A stretch of 64,000 nt of DNA, taken from Takifugu bimaculatus (lineage: Eukaryota; Chordata; Actinopteri; Tetraodontiformes; Tetraodontidae). The first letter of the stretch is position 1; every line of letters starts with the position of its first letter. The notes beneath the pieces are model-generated. The model was not told the origin of the DNA, did no database searches, and saw only the letters and a list, made by a program, of their open reading frames with translations. Made by a program: the position numbers and the translations under genes. Shown piece after piece: positions 1 to 12,550 of the stretch. The stretch lies in NCBI GenBank assembly GCA_004026145.2, contig CP034992.1:2157927-2221926 (forward strand). Direction: 5' to 3'.

Positions 1-3000
1 TCGTCTGCTCGCATGGCTTCTGCTCCTGTAAGTGGTGGCGGGCTCCTCTTTCTAAACTTTCACACTGTTTACACCTTTGCATGGGTCCATTCCTGGACTG
101 ATTTGACAAGTTAAGGACCAATATATTGGGATCTTTCTGACTCTTCTTTTCTCTTCATTACTTCTTTCCTTAAAATATAAGTGCATCCATAGGGTTACAT
201 GAATCATCATAAAAGATGACCTGATCTAATTACCTCTGCCACAACGTGTGTCCTCACTTTTATTTTGCCCACAGGACCAGGATGAAACTCCAGTCAGTTC
301 AGCTCAAGCCTCCGCTGTGGAAAGAAACAGCAGCAGTATGCCAGATATTTTCAGTTCCATGCTCAAAGACACCACTTCTGAACATAGGACTCACCTGTTT
401 GACCTCAATTGTAAAATATGCACAGGTAAATGCAACAAAGTAAAGTGTTGGTTGTGTGATCAGTCTTTTTAAAGAATAACCCTAATAAAATATTTGCCAA
501 TAATCTCCCATCAGGTCAAAAGAGTGAAGATGAATATGCTGCTAAGAAAATGAAGCTAACCAAGAAACCTGAAATGAAGTCACCAAGACAGGAACTCCAT
601 TCATCCAGGTCCGGGGACGCCCAACCACAGGTCACCGCAACATACCAGCACCAGGATCCTTTAGCCTACCAACCATCACTCGCACCATCCAGTCAAGCAA
701 ACACGGATGCGGCTGTGCCAGACTCGGTGCCACAGTCGAATCAGGACTTCAGTAAACTGCCCCCTCTTGCCCCCATCACTTCCACAGTGTCTTCCATCAC
801 CAACACCCGCAGAGATCCACGCATGGCTCGGCACAGTGCTGCTGTGACGGTTAGCTACACTCCTCCAGAAAAGCCCACAAACAGCATGTTGGACCCGCTC
901 TCGGCTCCCACAGCTGCTCCCGCTCCATCAGAGCTTGGATCCAAGTTGCCGCTGCCGATGCCTCCAGCCCCACCAACTTCAGTACCTGTGTCCAAACCAG
1001 CAAAAACAAGGTGCACATCAGCATTAAACAAAAGCATTAAACATTGAGTATGTGTGGGCTGCAGTGCAATATGATCTGTGGCATTTCTTTAAGAAACAAG
1101 TGACGTTTGAAAAATTGTATCCAGGCTTTTGTGATGGCTTATGGATGACATTAAATGAGGATTTTGTTTTGGATTTGCAGCACAATTGAGCCTTCTGCTG
1201 AAGGTGAAACTGCAATCTTCCTCCATGGTCAGGAGAAGATTTGGAAAGGACTTATTTATATGCAGTCGGTAGCCAAGTTTGTGACCAAAGCTTATCTGGT
1301 GTCTGGATCCTTTGATCACCTGAAGGAGGTCAGTGTTTTCCCTAATCAATAAACTGCTGCTACACTGAAGCTTAGTCAACTCATTGAAGCTTAGTCAACT
1401 CATGTCAATAATGTCAATGCTGCAGGATTTGCCTGACACCATTCACATCGGAGGACGCATATCACCGAGCACAGTGTGGGACTATGTTGGAAAGCTGAAA
1501 ACCTCCCTCTCCAAGGTTTGTTTAGAACATCAGTTTCTATGACTATCTCCTCTTTGTGTGAAAGGCTTCCCATTCTTCATGCCATGCTGTTGCACTGTTT
1601 CCAGGAACTGTGTCTGATCCGTTTTCACCCAGCTACAGAGGAGGAGGAGGTGGCATATGTCTCCCTTTTCTCTTACTTTAGCAGTAGACAGCGATTTGGT
1701 GTGGTGGCTAACAACAATCGGCGCATCAAAGACCTCTATCTCATTCCACTGGGCTCCAAAGATCCATTACCCTCCAATCTTTTACCATTTGATGGACCAG
1801 GTAAGCATATACATGGGAGTTTTGGATAATGCAAAGTAAACTGTCATTATTGTACTGTTAGAATAATTTAGGAAGTTTTGGGTTTGTCCTATAGGGGGCA
1901 CTGAAACTTAATGTTATTTGCATATTAGCTGCTGTCCTATATTGTGTACATAGTATTGTATCAAGCATTTCTAATAAAAGACATTTGCATCACAGGTTGA
2001 TGTCACTTGAGTCCAGTTCAGCCTTTTGTTTTCATCAAATTTATAAATTAAAATGATTCAATATTTTAAATGACTTCAATTGCGACGGTGACGCGCTGCT
2101 CTGAGATTCTCAATTCATAAATCAGTTAAATTAAATCAATGACAATCTGTGATATGTTCAAAATAAAGCATCAACACCGAGTTGATCCTCAGAGACTTAA
2201 ACATTCGTGGATCTGCTTCTACGAAGAGAACTGTGGATGCAACGAAAAGTTGTCGGTTAATTCCAAACTTTTGGAGGATTTGCTTTTCACAAGGTAGTAT
2301 ATGTGTTCATGCTATTCTAAAATATTTGTTTTCCTCATTTGCAGGGCTGGAACCAGCTCGTCCCAACATTCTTTTGGGCCTGCTAATCTGCCAGAAGGAC
2401 AGGAAGCGTGTTGCAGCTCCGCTGGAAATGGAAGAAAAGCGTTCCAAGATTCAAGCTAAAGACGTTGAAGACACTGGTCCCAAAGGCACCTTCTGCCAGG
2501 ACAGAACGAAGGCACTCGGCAAAGTCTGGAAATTCCCTTTAGCACGACACCTCCGGGGTCCCCTCCGTCCAGCTCTTCTGACACTTCAAGCAGCAGTGTG
2601 ACCACCTCCTCTGTCTTTTCCATTTTGTCATCTGTAAAAGCCCCCGTCGCCATGGCCGCCACTGCTGGAAGGGACTCCCCATCTTCATCCACCTCGGTCA
2701 ACGTCTCCTCCGCGACTGCAACGCCCCTTCAGACCATCCTGAAAAAACTCTTTGGGACAAAAAAACAAGATTCAGAAGCTTCCAACTCTCCATCTGATCA
2801 GGGCGGCGAACTCTCCATCCCAGCTGCTACAATGCTTGACCCGATTGTGCGACAGTTTGCACAAAGTTCTGATGATAAGCACATAGAGGAGGATGAAGAT
2901 GACAGACCATATGATCCAGAGGAGGAATATGATCCCAGGAGGGGTTTCAATATGCCTAAGAAATCTGCTGAATTACTGAGCAAGTCTGAGCTCTCACAGA

Positions 3001-5862
3001 AGCCCTGAGGTGTCTGAAGGTGAAGATGTGGCGTATGACCCAGAGGATGACTCCATTTTTGATGATGTCAAAGCTTCAGCAGCAGACCAAGCTAAATCTG
3101 CAATTCGAGCCCATAGCCGATCCACAGAAGATCTTGGAAAGCCTCAAACAGATTGGAGATGAAGCATTGCAGAAACAGAGAGAACAGGAAATGACTACTG
3201 TGACTCCTTTGTCGATTCCAGAAACACTTTTAGGTCAACCTTCCAAATCGCTTTTGGCGAAGTACTCAGCTGCTCCAGCTCGGCAAAAAGGTTGAGGAGC
3301 TGGTGAAGTCGTCTTCAACCAGCCCCTTGATCAACCAGAGGAGAGATCCACGACAGAGCAGGGACCCTCGTCAGTCTCTAACAGGCAAAACATCAAATGA
3401 TGAACCTGAAGTTAAAGAAGAGGAGGCTCCTGCTGTGGTGCCTGATGTTTCTCAACCTGCTGACCCAGAGCCTCAGCTGGTAACTCCAGCTGAGGTGACA
3501 GATGGCTCAAATAATTCAGAAGCAGGCACAGCCAGAAGAGTCAATGAAACATGAGATTCTACCTTTCAATGAGTCCAACAAGGTGGAGGTATCGATTCCA
3601 TTATTAGGAGAGGAGTTGCACCCCGATATGGAGGTCAATTACCTGGTTGACAAAGAGGAGAAAATGGAGGAAGACGAGCCGGTCAAAGCAGAAGCAGAAC
3701 TGGACAAGTACAGTATTTGGCCAAATGCAGCAAGTATTTTAAAAGTTGAGGAGTGTGAGAATGAAGAGAATAGCTGCAATACTCCAACCACTACTTATTA
3801 TAACGAGCCCGTCAACGCCTCCGCAATAACCTCAGCAATCCCGGTCCTCGCCCAGAGCACGCAAATGGTTGAGAGTCAGCCCCACCACCTGCAGCATCAC
3901 ATGTCAGCATCAGGCTTTGATAATAAATATGGGCCTCCAGCTGATGTTCCTCCACCATCCAACTACCCCCCACCCTCCCACTCATTGCCAGGACAAAATA
4001 CAGCTATGAGACCCCTACCAATATCAATGCCACCCCCCATGCAGGGTCTTCCACCCATGTCAGGCCCCCCTCACATGCAGGGGCCGCCTCTACCCATCCG
4101 TGTTCCTCCCCCTGTCCATAATCTTCCATCCATCCCCGCTGATAACAACCAGCAATATGGTCCACCTCCAGCTATATACCCCCCCTATCAGAACCAGTGG
4201 CCAGGGACACAACCACCACCCCAGCAGCCGCCCCCTGGACCACCACTTCAGAATATCATGCCACTCAGAGGGCCACCACCACCACCGTTTCCTCCAGTGG
4301 CACCAAGAGGACCCACTCCTCAAATGTTTGATCATTCCATTCCTCCTCAGCACGCTGGACAACAAGCTCCTCCGTCAGGCCCCCCTCTCGGCCTCCCCCC
4401 ACCTCCTGTTTTTGATGGGCAGACTAGTTTACCCCCACCACGATTCTCCGGCCTTCCACCACCATTTAATTTCTCTGCAAACAGAGGTCCTCCTCCACCT
4501 TTCACGGGTCCGCCGCCTCCTCAGTTCGGTAGCAGAATTCCTCCTCCATCCCCTTTCCCCGGCCCGAGGGGTCCACCACCGTCTCAGTATGGTGGCCACG
4601 CCACTCCACCCTCAATGGTCGACCAACATAAAGACAGCTCTTTCAGTTTAAATGCAGACCAGAATGCAAATCCTCACCATATTTTCAAAGATAATCAAGG
4701 TCCTCCACCAGGTCCGGTGTACCGTGGACCTCCGCCTAATCAGTACGAGGACAGAAGAGGCCCACCCTCCAGTGGTGAGATGAGCGGCCCGCATTTTAAT
4801 CCACATAGCCAGTACGGCTCCAGGCCGCATCCCTCACCACCGACACCGAGGGTCGTTTGATGAGCACAGAGTTCCTGCTCCTCATGAAGGTCGAGCTCAT
4901 CATTTTGGAGGATCTGAGCAGTACCGCTTCGATAGGCTGTCTGAAGAGGTTAGACCTGTCCGCCACAGTGGGGCCTTACTGCCAACTCCTCCAGAGGCTT
5001 TAGGCTCTGCAAGAGCTCAAAGCCCAGACCGACACAGGGATGACCATTGGCGGCGGCGCTCTCCCGAAATACGGAGGAGGAGCAGCACCAACCGAGAGGA
5101 CGCAGAAGTCCACAGCGGAGAGCGCTTTAGTCGGTTTGAAAGCCACAGAGAACCTGCTTCGGCACCTTTGCAACCCTCCGAAGAGAGAACAAGGGAGGCG
5201 TCCGAGGACCGCAGGAGGGAAAGAGACCGGGAAGCCCACAGTGGCAGACCGCCATGGGACAGGAACCAGGTCAAGCGCTGGAGCAGAGATCGCGATCGGA
5301 GCAAAGAAAAAGAGCGTGAGCGAGAGCGCAGCCGAGAAAGGGAGCGCAGCAGGGGGAAGGAGGGCGAGAGGCACCGGGAGATGGAGGGAGAGCGACACAG
5401 AGATCAAGATGCAGAGAAAAGGAGAGATCGGGACAGAGACAGAGACAGAACCAGAGATTCTGACAGGAGGGATCATGACCGCGACAGAGGAAGAAACCGC
5501 GACCGCTGAGCGGGAACGAGAGAGAGAGCGAGAAAAGAGACGCGAGCGATCCAGAAGCAAGGAGCGGGACAGGGACAGAGACAGAGACCGAGACCGCGGG
5601 AAAGACCGGGGACGAGATAGAGACCGAGACCGTGACCGTGAGAGGAGATAGGGACAGGGACAGGGAGCGGGACAGAGACCGAGACCGAGATAGGGAGAGG
5701 GACAGGGACAGGGACAAGGACAAGGACAAAGACAAAGAGAGGGATCGTCGCGATGGGAGCAGAAGCAAAGAAAAGCGAGAGGAGAAAAAGGACAAACATA
5801 GTACATCCAAGGAGGGGGAAAAACCTGCAGAAAATGCAAAAAGCGTGTCCTCTGAGAAATGA
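1..5862 (+). CDS. dido1: Death-inducer obliterator 1 (DIDO1), 3' portion, with repeated frameshifts
   Basis: DIDO1 is a nuclear chromatin reader and transcription-elongation factor (PHD, TFIIS-like and SPOC domains). Only the 3' part lies here. Exons by splice sites: 1-27, 275-425, 515-1010, 1181-1328, 1426-1515, 1605-1800 and a last exon 2345-5862. The exons from 1181 to about 2400 encode a SPOC domain (motifs SVAKFVTKAY, GGRISPSTVWDYVGK, ELCLIRFHPA, GVVANNN), closer to DIDO1 than PHF3. The last exon encodes acidic DDRPYDPEEEYDP blocks, RRDPRQSRDPRQ, a Pro-rich tract (about 3900-4850) and a long Arg-Asp/Arg-Glu tail (about 5168-5760) ending SVSSEK. The frame moves by +1 nine times in the last exon (about 2475, 2527, 2980-3000, 3099, 3271, 3510-3530, 4822, 5507 and 5600-5650) while coding character continues on both sides. 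These look like single-base insertions, probably consensus errors (see findings). The 5' half with PHD and TFIIS domains is outside the window. Confidence 0.9.
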
Positions 5863-6150
5863 ACACTACATTATGGAGTTCGGAGACTGTTAAGCCCGTA
5901 GAAAGCATCACTGTAAACATAGACAACCAGTATTTCGTTAAGTTTCACTCACTATTCTTTTTGTCACTTGAAGTTTTCTATTTTTTTTTAATGCGTTGTA
6001 AGTTGCTTGTCTCCAAAGTGTTTGACAGACTGAGTCCAATCATTGTTGAAGCTTTTTTTTTTTTTAAGAACATTAACACACCATTTGGAACCTGTAAATA
6101 TGAAACTTTGTGTATATACTGTTTTTAATCGTACTTTTCTAAATAGAGAA

Positions 6151-6156
6151 ATTAAA
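6151..6156 (+). promoter_or_regulatory. Candidate dido1 poly(A) signal (ATTAAA)
   Basis: ATTAAA lies about 290 bases after the dido1 stop codon in an AT-rich 3' UTR. The OGFR-like gene ends at 6585 on the other strand, so the two genes are tail-to-tail. The stretch 5863-6584 holds both 3' UTRs and no other gene. A candidate signal for the opposite gene is TTTAAT at 6407-6412. Confidence 0.5.
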
Positions 6157-6584
6157 AGCCATATATCTGAGATGGAACATGTGAAAGTAAGGCCACACTG
6201 TTAGCTGATGTGAATGTGTCCAGCAGATTAGAAATCAAAGACTCACCTATCTACAGTATTCAGTCAATGGATGTTAATGATGTTTCTGTTATAATCCAGC
6301 CCAATTAAAACAGTATGATGACATGTTCGTTGTGGAGTTTTTTGTATTCAGAGAGTAACTTTGGCACTAGCAATGCTGCCTGACTGTAGCTTCCAAAAAC
6401 ATATTGTTTAATAGTTAAACTGCAACACTTCAATAGCATTAAAACTAAATGGCAGTAGTGCATCCATAATAGCAACAGAACATTGGTTTCCTCATCGACG
6501 CCACAGCATAAAGACAAGGCCACAAATGCAGATATGTTGGGGAAATCGTCAAAGGTGAACAGGTCAATATAGAATTGCTTCCTA

Positions 6585-9143
6585 TTAAATTTTAAGACGA
6601 GACGGCTGGGACCACAGCGTTTGAAGTTTCTTCGGGCACCAGACAAACTCCTCCCTGGGGTCATAGCTGGAATAGGCAAACTTCACCAGTTCCCTGCGTT
6701 GATTCTTGTCGAGGACAGCAAACAGGAAGTAGTTGAGAGCACTGTTCTTGACATTTGGGAGTGTATGGTGGACAAGAGTCTCCTCCAGGAAGAAGCGGAC
6801 CAGGGGGGCTTGGTAGTGTGGGTACCCCAGCTTTCCCAGGCACTTGAGGATGCGAGTGATGCGCAGGTTGTTGTGAGCGTTCCTGTCAACGAGGGAGAGA
6901 AACAGGCAGAGCTGATGGCTTGCTTTGTTGTTTCTGTTAGTCGTGTTAGATATAAATTCTCACATGTTGAGGTTCTCAAATCTCTCGGCCCAGTTCGGCG
7001 CCCTCTTGACCCGTCCTGTTGTCTCACTCTCCAGCTGGATCCCATAGAAGTCCAGCATCAGCTTGTAGGACTCCAGCAGATTTTTCTTGGCAGTGTCGTT
7101 TTCCAGAAAAGCCTTGAGGAATAAAGTAAAACTCAGAATAGCACAAGTGCGTGTGTTTTAATTTCAAGGGGTTTTGTGGCTTTTGACAGTTTTACTTTGA
7201 TTTCTCTTTTTGTCAGAGGCGGGGCCTGTGCGTTCATCCCAGGTTCTTGCAGTGGAAACAACCTTTAAAGGATAAAAATGCAATAAATAACAATAGAAAC
7301 AGTCCACAAAACTTGAGCAGATCAAGACTAACTCACCACTGAATATAGGTGTGTACATACTCCAGTTTGTCATATCTCCCAAACCACTCAGTGTGAAAAG
7401 TGTGGATGTAAATACCTGATCAAAGAAACACACACATCACTGCAGGTAAATAAAGTAAGAAAATGTTGGACCTGGAGGAATGGACCACATGCTTGTCCTT
7501 TATATTTAAAAAGTCCTGAGATGTTACTGTTTTATGTTATTCAGTTCATCAACAGATTGAGTAGTTAGCAAAACAAAAGTATTTCTGGACCATACCATCG
7601 GGTTCAGAGTGCTGAAGTCCACAGTAGAAATTCAAATTAGGCATCTCATCCTACACAAAAGAGAATTTTTATTTAAATGATTATTTGGAGCAATCGGGCA
7701 GTCACAAAGATAAAATACTCACCGACGACCGGTTCCTCCAGTGATGTGGCTTCCTCTGAGACAGTGAGAATTATGCGAGTATGAATTTAATTTTATCTGG
7801 ACAAGTCTGGACAGTTTTCAAGATGTACTTTATTCATCCCCGTAGGAAAACTGAATCTGTGTGTTTTTTACTTACAGGGTAGTCGTGCCTGTAGTTCTGC
7901 ATGTCTTTTGCAGCATTTTCGAATCTTTTAAAGTTGTACTAATGCACAGAAAAAACATTCCAAAAAAATTCCTTTAAACTTCAGTTTACAATTAAATTAA
8001 AAAAAATATCAAATCTAGCATTACATTACAGACTGGCTTCCCTTAGGATTTTTTTTGGTGTGTGTGTGTGTGTTTGGTTTTGTTTTCTGTATAAATGTTG
8101 CTCATGGGACAGACCAGAAGAGGAACCACCTGTTTGAATTACATACATTTCTGGATGTTGAAGGTAGCCATTGTGTCTGTGATGTTCCTTCATCAGTCTC
8201 CCAGGTCGAATCATAGCAGCAGTAAAACTCATCCACGGACTCAACCCGATACTCGTCACTGTTCTCCTGCTCTTCTTGACACCTTAAAAGGTTTTCAAAG
8301 TGGAATTAATGTTGATTGAACTTCAACTGAAAAATCACCTTACGGTTGTGAACGCAAACTCTTGAAGCAAAGTGAAATTTATTTGATACGACAGCATTTT
8401 TATAGAGATTTGTTTTCATGATGATCTTCTATTCTAGATCATCCTGTGATCTACTATTCTAGATCATCTATTCTCGCTGTTACCACACGAGGAAGAGCGA
8501 CGCGTTTTGATGACGTCATACCCAAGCGCTGAACTCAAAATATTTAGATTTACGTCAGCCTTTACATTATAATTTTGAAAATAAATAAATAAAAACGTAT
8601 AAAATAAAAACACTGGTTAAGTTAGAAATACTGACATAACCCCCTCAAAATATAAAATGAATCACACGACTCTGATTTTTTTTTTTAATCATTCTTACCA
8701 AAACTACGAGGTTTGTCGTGATTACATTATAAGAATTATGTTAATATGATTAAATCATTACCTTATGGGCGAATGTCACGATAATGTGCATATATCTCAG
8801 AATACTAAATGTATTTATCTGTAATAATTAGTTGTTCATACACTCCATACGTCGATATCTCGCTCGGCTCCGTTTCCCCGTCGTTGTGGTCAAACTCCCC
8901 GCCGCCTGCAGCGGCCTCCTGGTCTCGCTCTCCGGGTCTCTCCTGACCCTCATCCTGGCCGCCCCTGGAACCTTTACGCCACGATATCGCTTTGACAATG
9001 TATCCAATGGCGAAATAAAGGGCCGGTGCGAAATAGGGCCGGAGAAAAAGTATTTTGCGCCAGAGCCACTCGAGCAGAGAAGAAAAGCGTCTATAACCCT
9101 TCCAGGCCATTGCGAACACAAATCGAGCTAGGAAATTTGTCAC
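6585..9143 (-). CDS. ogfr: Opioid growth factor receptor-like protein (OGFR conserved domain), 390 aa
   Basis: Nine exons on the minus strand: 9143-8851, 8282-8147, 7938-7876, 7755-7723 (33 nt), 7650-7596, 7415-7337, 7262-7196, 7112-6964 and 6882-6585. They sum to 1173 nt, in frame with no stop, giving 390 aa. The product carries the OGFR_N domain: an acidic DSTWETDEG segment, NYRHDYP, MPNLNFYCG, YIHTFHTEWFGRYDKLE, YIQWLFPLQEPGMN, LMLDFYGIQLE, NWAERFENLN, then NNLRITRILKCLG and QAPLVRFFLEETL, ending shortly after a PREEFVWCP motif. OGFR proteins bind met-enkephalin and restrain cell proliferation, acting at the nuclear envelope and in the nucleus. The mammalian C-terminal repeats are absent. 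The N-terminus is unusually hydrophobic and aromatic. OGFR lies close to DIDO1 in human 20q13.33, which favours OGFR over the paralogue OGFRL1, but the paralogue call is not certain. Confidence 0.87.
8511..8518. promoter_or_regulatory. Palindromic CRE (TGACGTCA) in intron 1 of the OGFR-like gene
   Basis: A perfect 8-bp cAMP-response element lies between exons 1 and 2, about 230 bases 5' of exon 2 on the gene strand, close to other CpGs. It could mark an internal promoter or enhancer. It is supported by the motif alone. Confidence 0.35.
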
Positions 9144-10840
9144 CGTGCACTAAATTGATTTCACTTTCGATTTCTCTCAAACAGAAACGTATTTTTGACA
9201 GAAAACAGGAACTTAACTGGGGCCGTTTCCTGCATCACCTGTTAAGGGGGTCAGAAAACCAGCAATGATAATAAAGAAAAGTTCCAATAAAAGAAAGATT
9301 AGATTTAGTTTAAAACTGTGCCAGTGGGTTAAAATAAATAAACGATAAGCTGGTGGCTATTTTGAGTCTGCTGTATTTTAGCTCAGTCATATTGAAACCA
9401 TATTTCTCGCCCCTTTGTCACATTAACATCTCTCACTCAGTATTAATTTTATTGCTATGAAACTCCAATGACTCCAAATCATTTGCTGTTAGTCTCAACT
9501 GGTGTTTGCTGCAAATAAACCCTCATTTTCTTTATGCACCGACACTCTGGCACAGATAAGACTCCACTTAGGACATCCTGCTCCTAATGTCCTCCTATAC
9601 ATCACCCTGTGAGATATCGCCATCACATGATGGCATTAGGATGTTAATTTAGCAATGGTGGGGCCCAGAGAATGAGATTGTTATCTCTCAGAGACTCGTT
9701 TTAAAAGGAGATAATTGTGCTCTCGGTGAGTGTGGAAAATCAAGCATGCTGCACCATTAATGTCGTCTCTGCTCTGTGCTCACTGAAGCGGAAAAAGGAG
9801 ATCACCATATGTTGTATATAGAATAGAGGCCATAAAAGTGGATTTTAATGACTTTCAGGGCTCGGATTTCAGGCTCTTTTATGGTCCTTTTCAGTGTAGG
9901 AAATAAGTCCCACCAGGTGAAACATCTCCTGAAATAGGTGGAAACTTCATGCATGACTTGAAATTAAAACAGCAGATAGCAGAGATGTCAGAAACGTCCA
10001 GGGCTGACGTGTCGAGGAACCGGTCAGTTGGTCCTCAGATGCTACTGGTGTGACATCACCGCTCACTGGGTACACTGGAGTTAGCTAAACGCTCACTGGA
10101 TCACTCAAGCTTGACAAAGCCTCCAGCTAATGCTTCAGTGCTCAGGTGAAATCTACAGATGAAGGCTTCATGAGGCAAAACAGAGTAGTCCATAAAGGAC
10201 ACTCAAAGTCACAGCAGCACTCAAATGAATCAAAATAAGCAATAAGAAAGATCTGGAATAATGTTGGGTCTATACAGTTTTTCCAGATTTAGCAGTATCT
10301 GATTTATCCCACATTGGCACCAACGGTTCCCAGTAAAGAGGCTACAGAGTATTTGCTGCACACCTTTAATGACTCCACACTGCAGGTATGCAAACAGACT
10401 GGTTGTGTCTGAGAAAGAGGAATATTAAAGCCTGTACTGGGTCTCAAGTCAGTGTGAAAACATAAACCAATTGAAAAAAAACAAGGCTTTTTATTTCTGT
10501 TTTATCATAACTTCCAGTTTCAAATGAGTACAAATGTATGTGAAGTGGTGTTTAAGTGCTCAGGCTGCATGTTGCTGTGGTTATGAATGCTCCTCTGGCT
10601 GCAGACAAACATCCTGTGGAAAGTCGCTGCGAGCTCCTGAGCTCCGATTACCTGCGCGCGCACAGGTGCGGCACCTTTCCACCTGCGGACGCGCGAAGAC
10701 TCGCCATCCAGGACACGGTTCCACCATTGTAGCACCAACCTGATGAGCAGGAGATGATCAAAGTGTGGATGCTCTCCCGCCCCCCCGAGCCGCAGCAGCA
10801 GCTGCGGCCCCCGACCATCCCTCCTCTGTGCGCGCCCCTC
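9144..10840. other. Intergenic, no gene seen
   Basis: AT-rich DNA between the divergent OGFR-like gene and kcnk15. It must hold both promoters. I see no convincing exon, RNA gene or tandem repeat. The last 200 bases before kcnk15 are GC-rich and likely its 5' UTR. An in-frame upstream ATG at 10754 exists, but the TASK-like N-terminus starts at 10841. Confidence 0.5.
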
Positions 10841-12550
10841 ATGAGGATGGAAGAGAAGAACCTCAGGAGCCTGTGTCTCATCCTCTCCATCGTTCTTTAC
10901 CTCCTCATCGGAGCCGCCGTGTTCGACGCTTTGGAGTCGGACAGCGAGAGCGCGAAGACCGAGGCGCTGGAGGAGAAGCTGGAGGAGCTGAAGATGAAAT
11001 ACGGCTTCAGCGAGGGCGATTACCGGGAGGTGGAGAGGGTGGTGCTGCAGGCGGCGCCGCACCGCGCCGGCAGGCAGTGGAAGTTCGCCGGCTCCTTTTA
11101 TTTTGCCATTACTGTCATCACCACGATTGGTAAGTGTGTCGACATGCTTCTGTCTGACTCCATTCGCTCTGAGCACAATCCTGCAGTTCGAGCCAACCAG
11201 CTTGTTTTAAACTTGTGTTTTTGTACTGATGTGGGGGAAAAATGCACGCGCTTATGCACAACGTTCCTTATTTACTTTAACTCAACCGTGACTCTTTTTT
11301 TAATGATATTGATTACTAAAATTGACCTGGTCGTAGCGGGAGGTGTCAGAACACCTTCAGAGCAGTGCCAGGGTACTCTTGAGCAAGGTACCAAACCCCT
11401 AGTAGCTCGTTTCTGAATAATATATTCAGTATATATAATTTCAATGTATTTATGAATTATTAAAATCATCCACTAAAAAAGAAAAAGTTTTTTTGTTGGT
11501 GGAACTCGTGGAACCTGGATGTTGCAACCACAGCCTCAGAAATTCCTGGAAAATCTGATTCATTTGGTGATTGATAATCTTGTAAACATCAGCGTCAATG
11601 ACCTTGATTACGCCGTGATTTCGTAGGTTATGGCCACGCTGCTCCTCGCACTGATGCTGGAAAGACCTTCTGTATGTTTTACGCCGTCTTAGGGATCCCT
11701 CTGACGCTGGTCATGTTCCAGAGTTTGGGCGAGAGGATCAACACTTTTGTCCGCTACCTCCTGCGCAGAGCCAAGCGCGGCCTGGGCCTGCAGAAGAGCG
11801 AGGTGTCCATGGGGAACATGGTCCTGGTGGGACTGCTGTCATGCATGAGCACTCTCTGCATCGGAGCTGCAACCTTCTCCCACTTTGAGGACTGGAGCTT
11901 CTTCCATGCCTATTACTACTGCTTCGTCACGCTCACTACCATCGGACTCGGGGATTTTGTCGCCCTGCAGAAGAACAACACTCTCCAGGAGCAAACCCCC
12001 TACGTGGCGTTCAGTTTCATGTACATTTTAGTTGGGCTCACAGTGATCGGGGCCTTTCTTAACCTTGTGGTCTTAAGATTTCTCACAGTGAGTCCCGCGG
12101 AGCAGGAATCACAACCAAAAGTGATGCAGGAGAACAGGGAGGGGCTCGCAGACTGGTGCAGAAACTGCCGCTGTTGCATGTAAAGAAGCTGGAGATGGAC
12201 ACAGGAGTCTGTGCAGCCTGAGCCTTCCCATGGAGGGGGGCAGCAGCAGCACCAATCTCCTGTCTTCTCCCATTAAGGAGCACAGACATGATGTACCTGA
12301 AGGCTCGGAGGTTTCAGAACCCAGCCGACTCAGGATGCTTCTCTCCTGCGTGTGCTGTGATCGGGACAGCTCTGAGAGCCCCCCTCCCCCTCACGGCGGC
12401 CACAGTAACCCTGTTTTTTACAGCTCCATATCCTACAGGGTGGAGCGGGCGTCCTGCAGCTCCTGTGCTGCGTCATCGCAGGCTTCTCCCAGAAGTGCAG
12501 CTGTTTGTACGGGAAGAAGAAAGACTCGCGCCAGGAGAAAGTCGATGTAA
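10841..12550 (+). CDS. kcnk15: TASK-subfamily two-pore-domain K+ channel (KCNK15/TASK-5 type), one frameshift
   Basis: Two exons: 10841-11129 (donor GTAAGT) and 11627-12550. The start was chosen by alignment to the TASK N-terminus (NLRSLCLILS at the head of M1, then GAAVFDALESD). Pore loop 1 is TVITTIGYGHAAP, including the pH-sensing His of TASK channels. Pore loop 2 is TLTTIGLGDFVALQ, with FSHFEDWSFFHAYYYCF before it, a TASK-5-like sequence. M4 is YILVGLTVIGAFLNLVVLRFL. The exon split inside the first filter codon is the conserved KCNK position. Total length is 1213 nt, one base over a multiple of three. The frame changes +1 at about 12130-12180; the best single site is T12154 in GACTGG. Downstream, the tail SLPMEGGSSSTNL continues to the end (RARRKSM), a TASK-type C-terminal 14-3-3/COPI trafficking motif. 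One extra base rather than decay is likely. Confidence 0.87.

Noticed and set aside
1..5862. dido1 as a pseudogene because of its nine frame changes
   Set aside because: Between changes the coding sequence is well conserved with no nonsense decay, splice sites are intact, and the changes share one +1 signature also seen in other genes.
5000..5926. Long Ser/Leu/Cys-rich open frames on the minus strand
   Set aside because: They are the antisense of the dido1 RD/RE repeat; the composition follows directly from the repeated codons.
10520..11176. 218-codon open frame on the minus strand
   Set aside because: Antisense to the GC-rich first exon of kcnk15, with no family signature.
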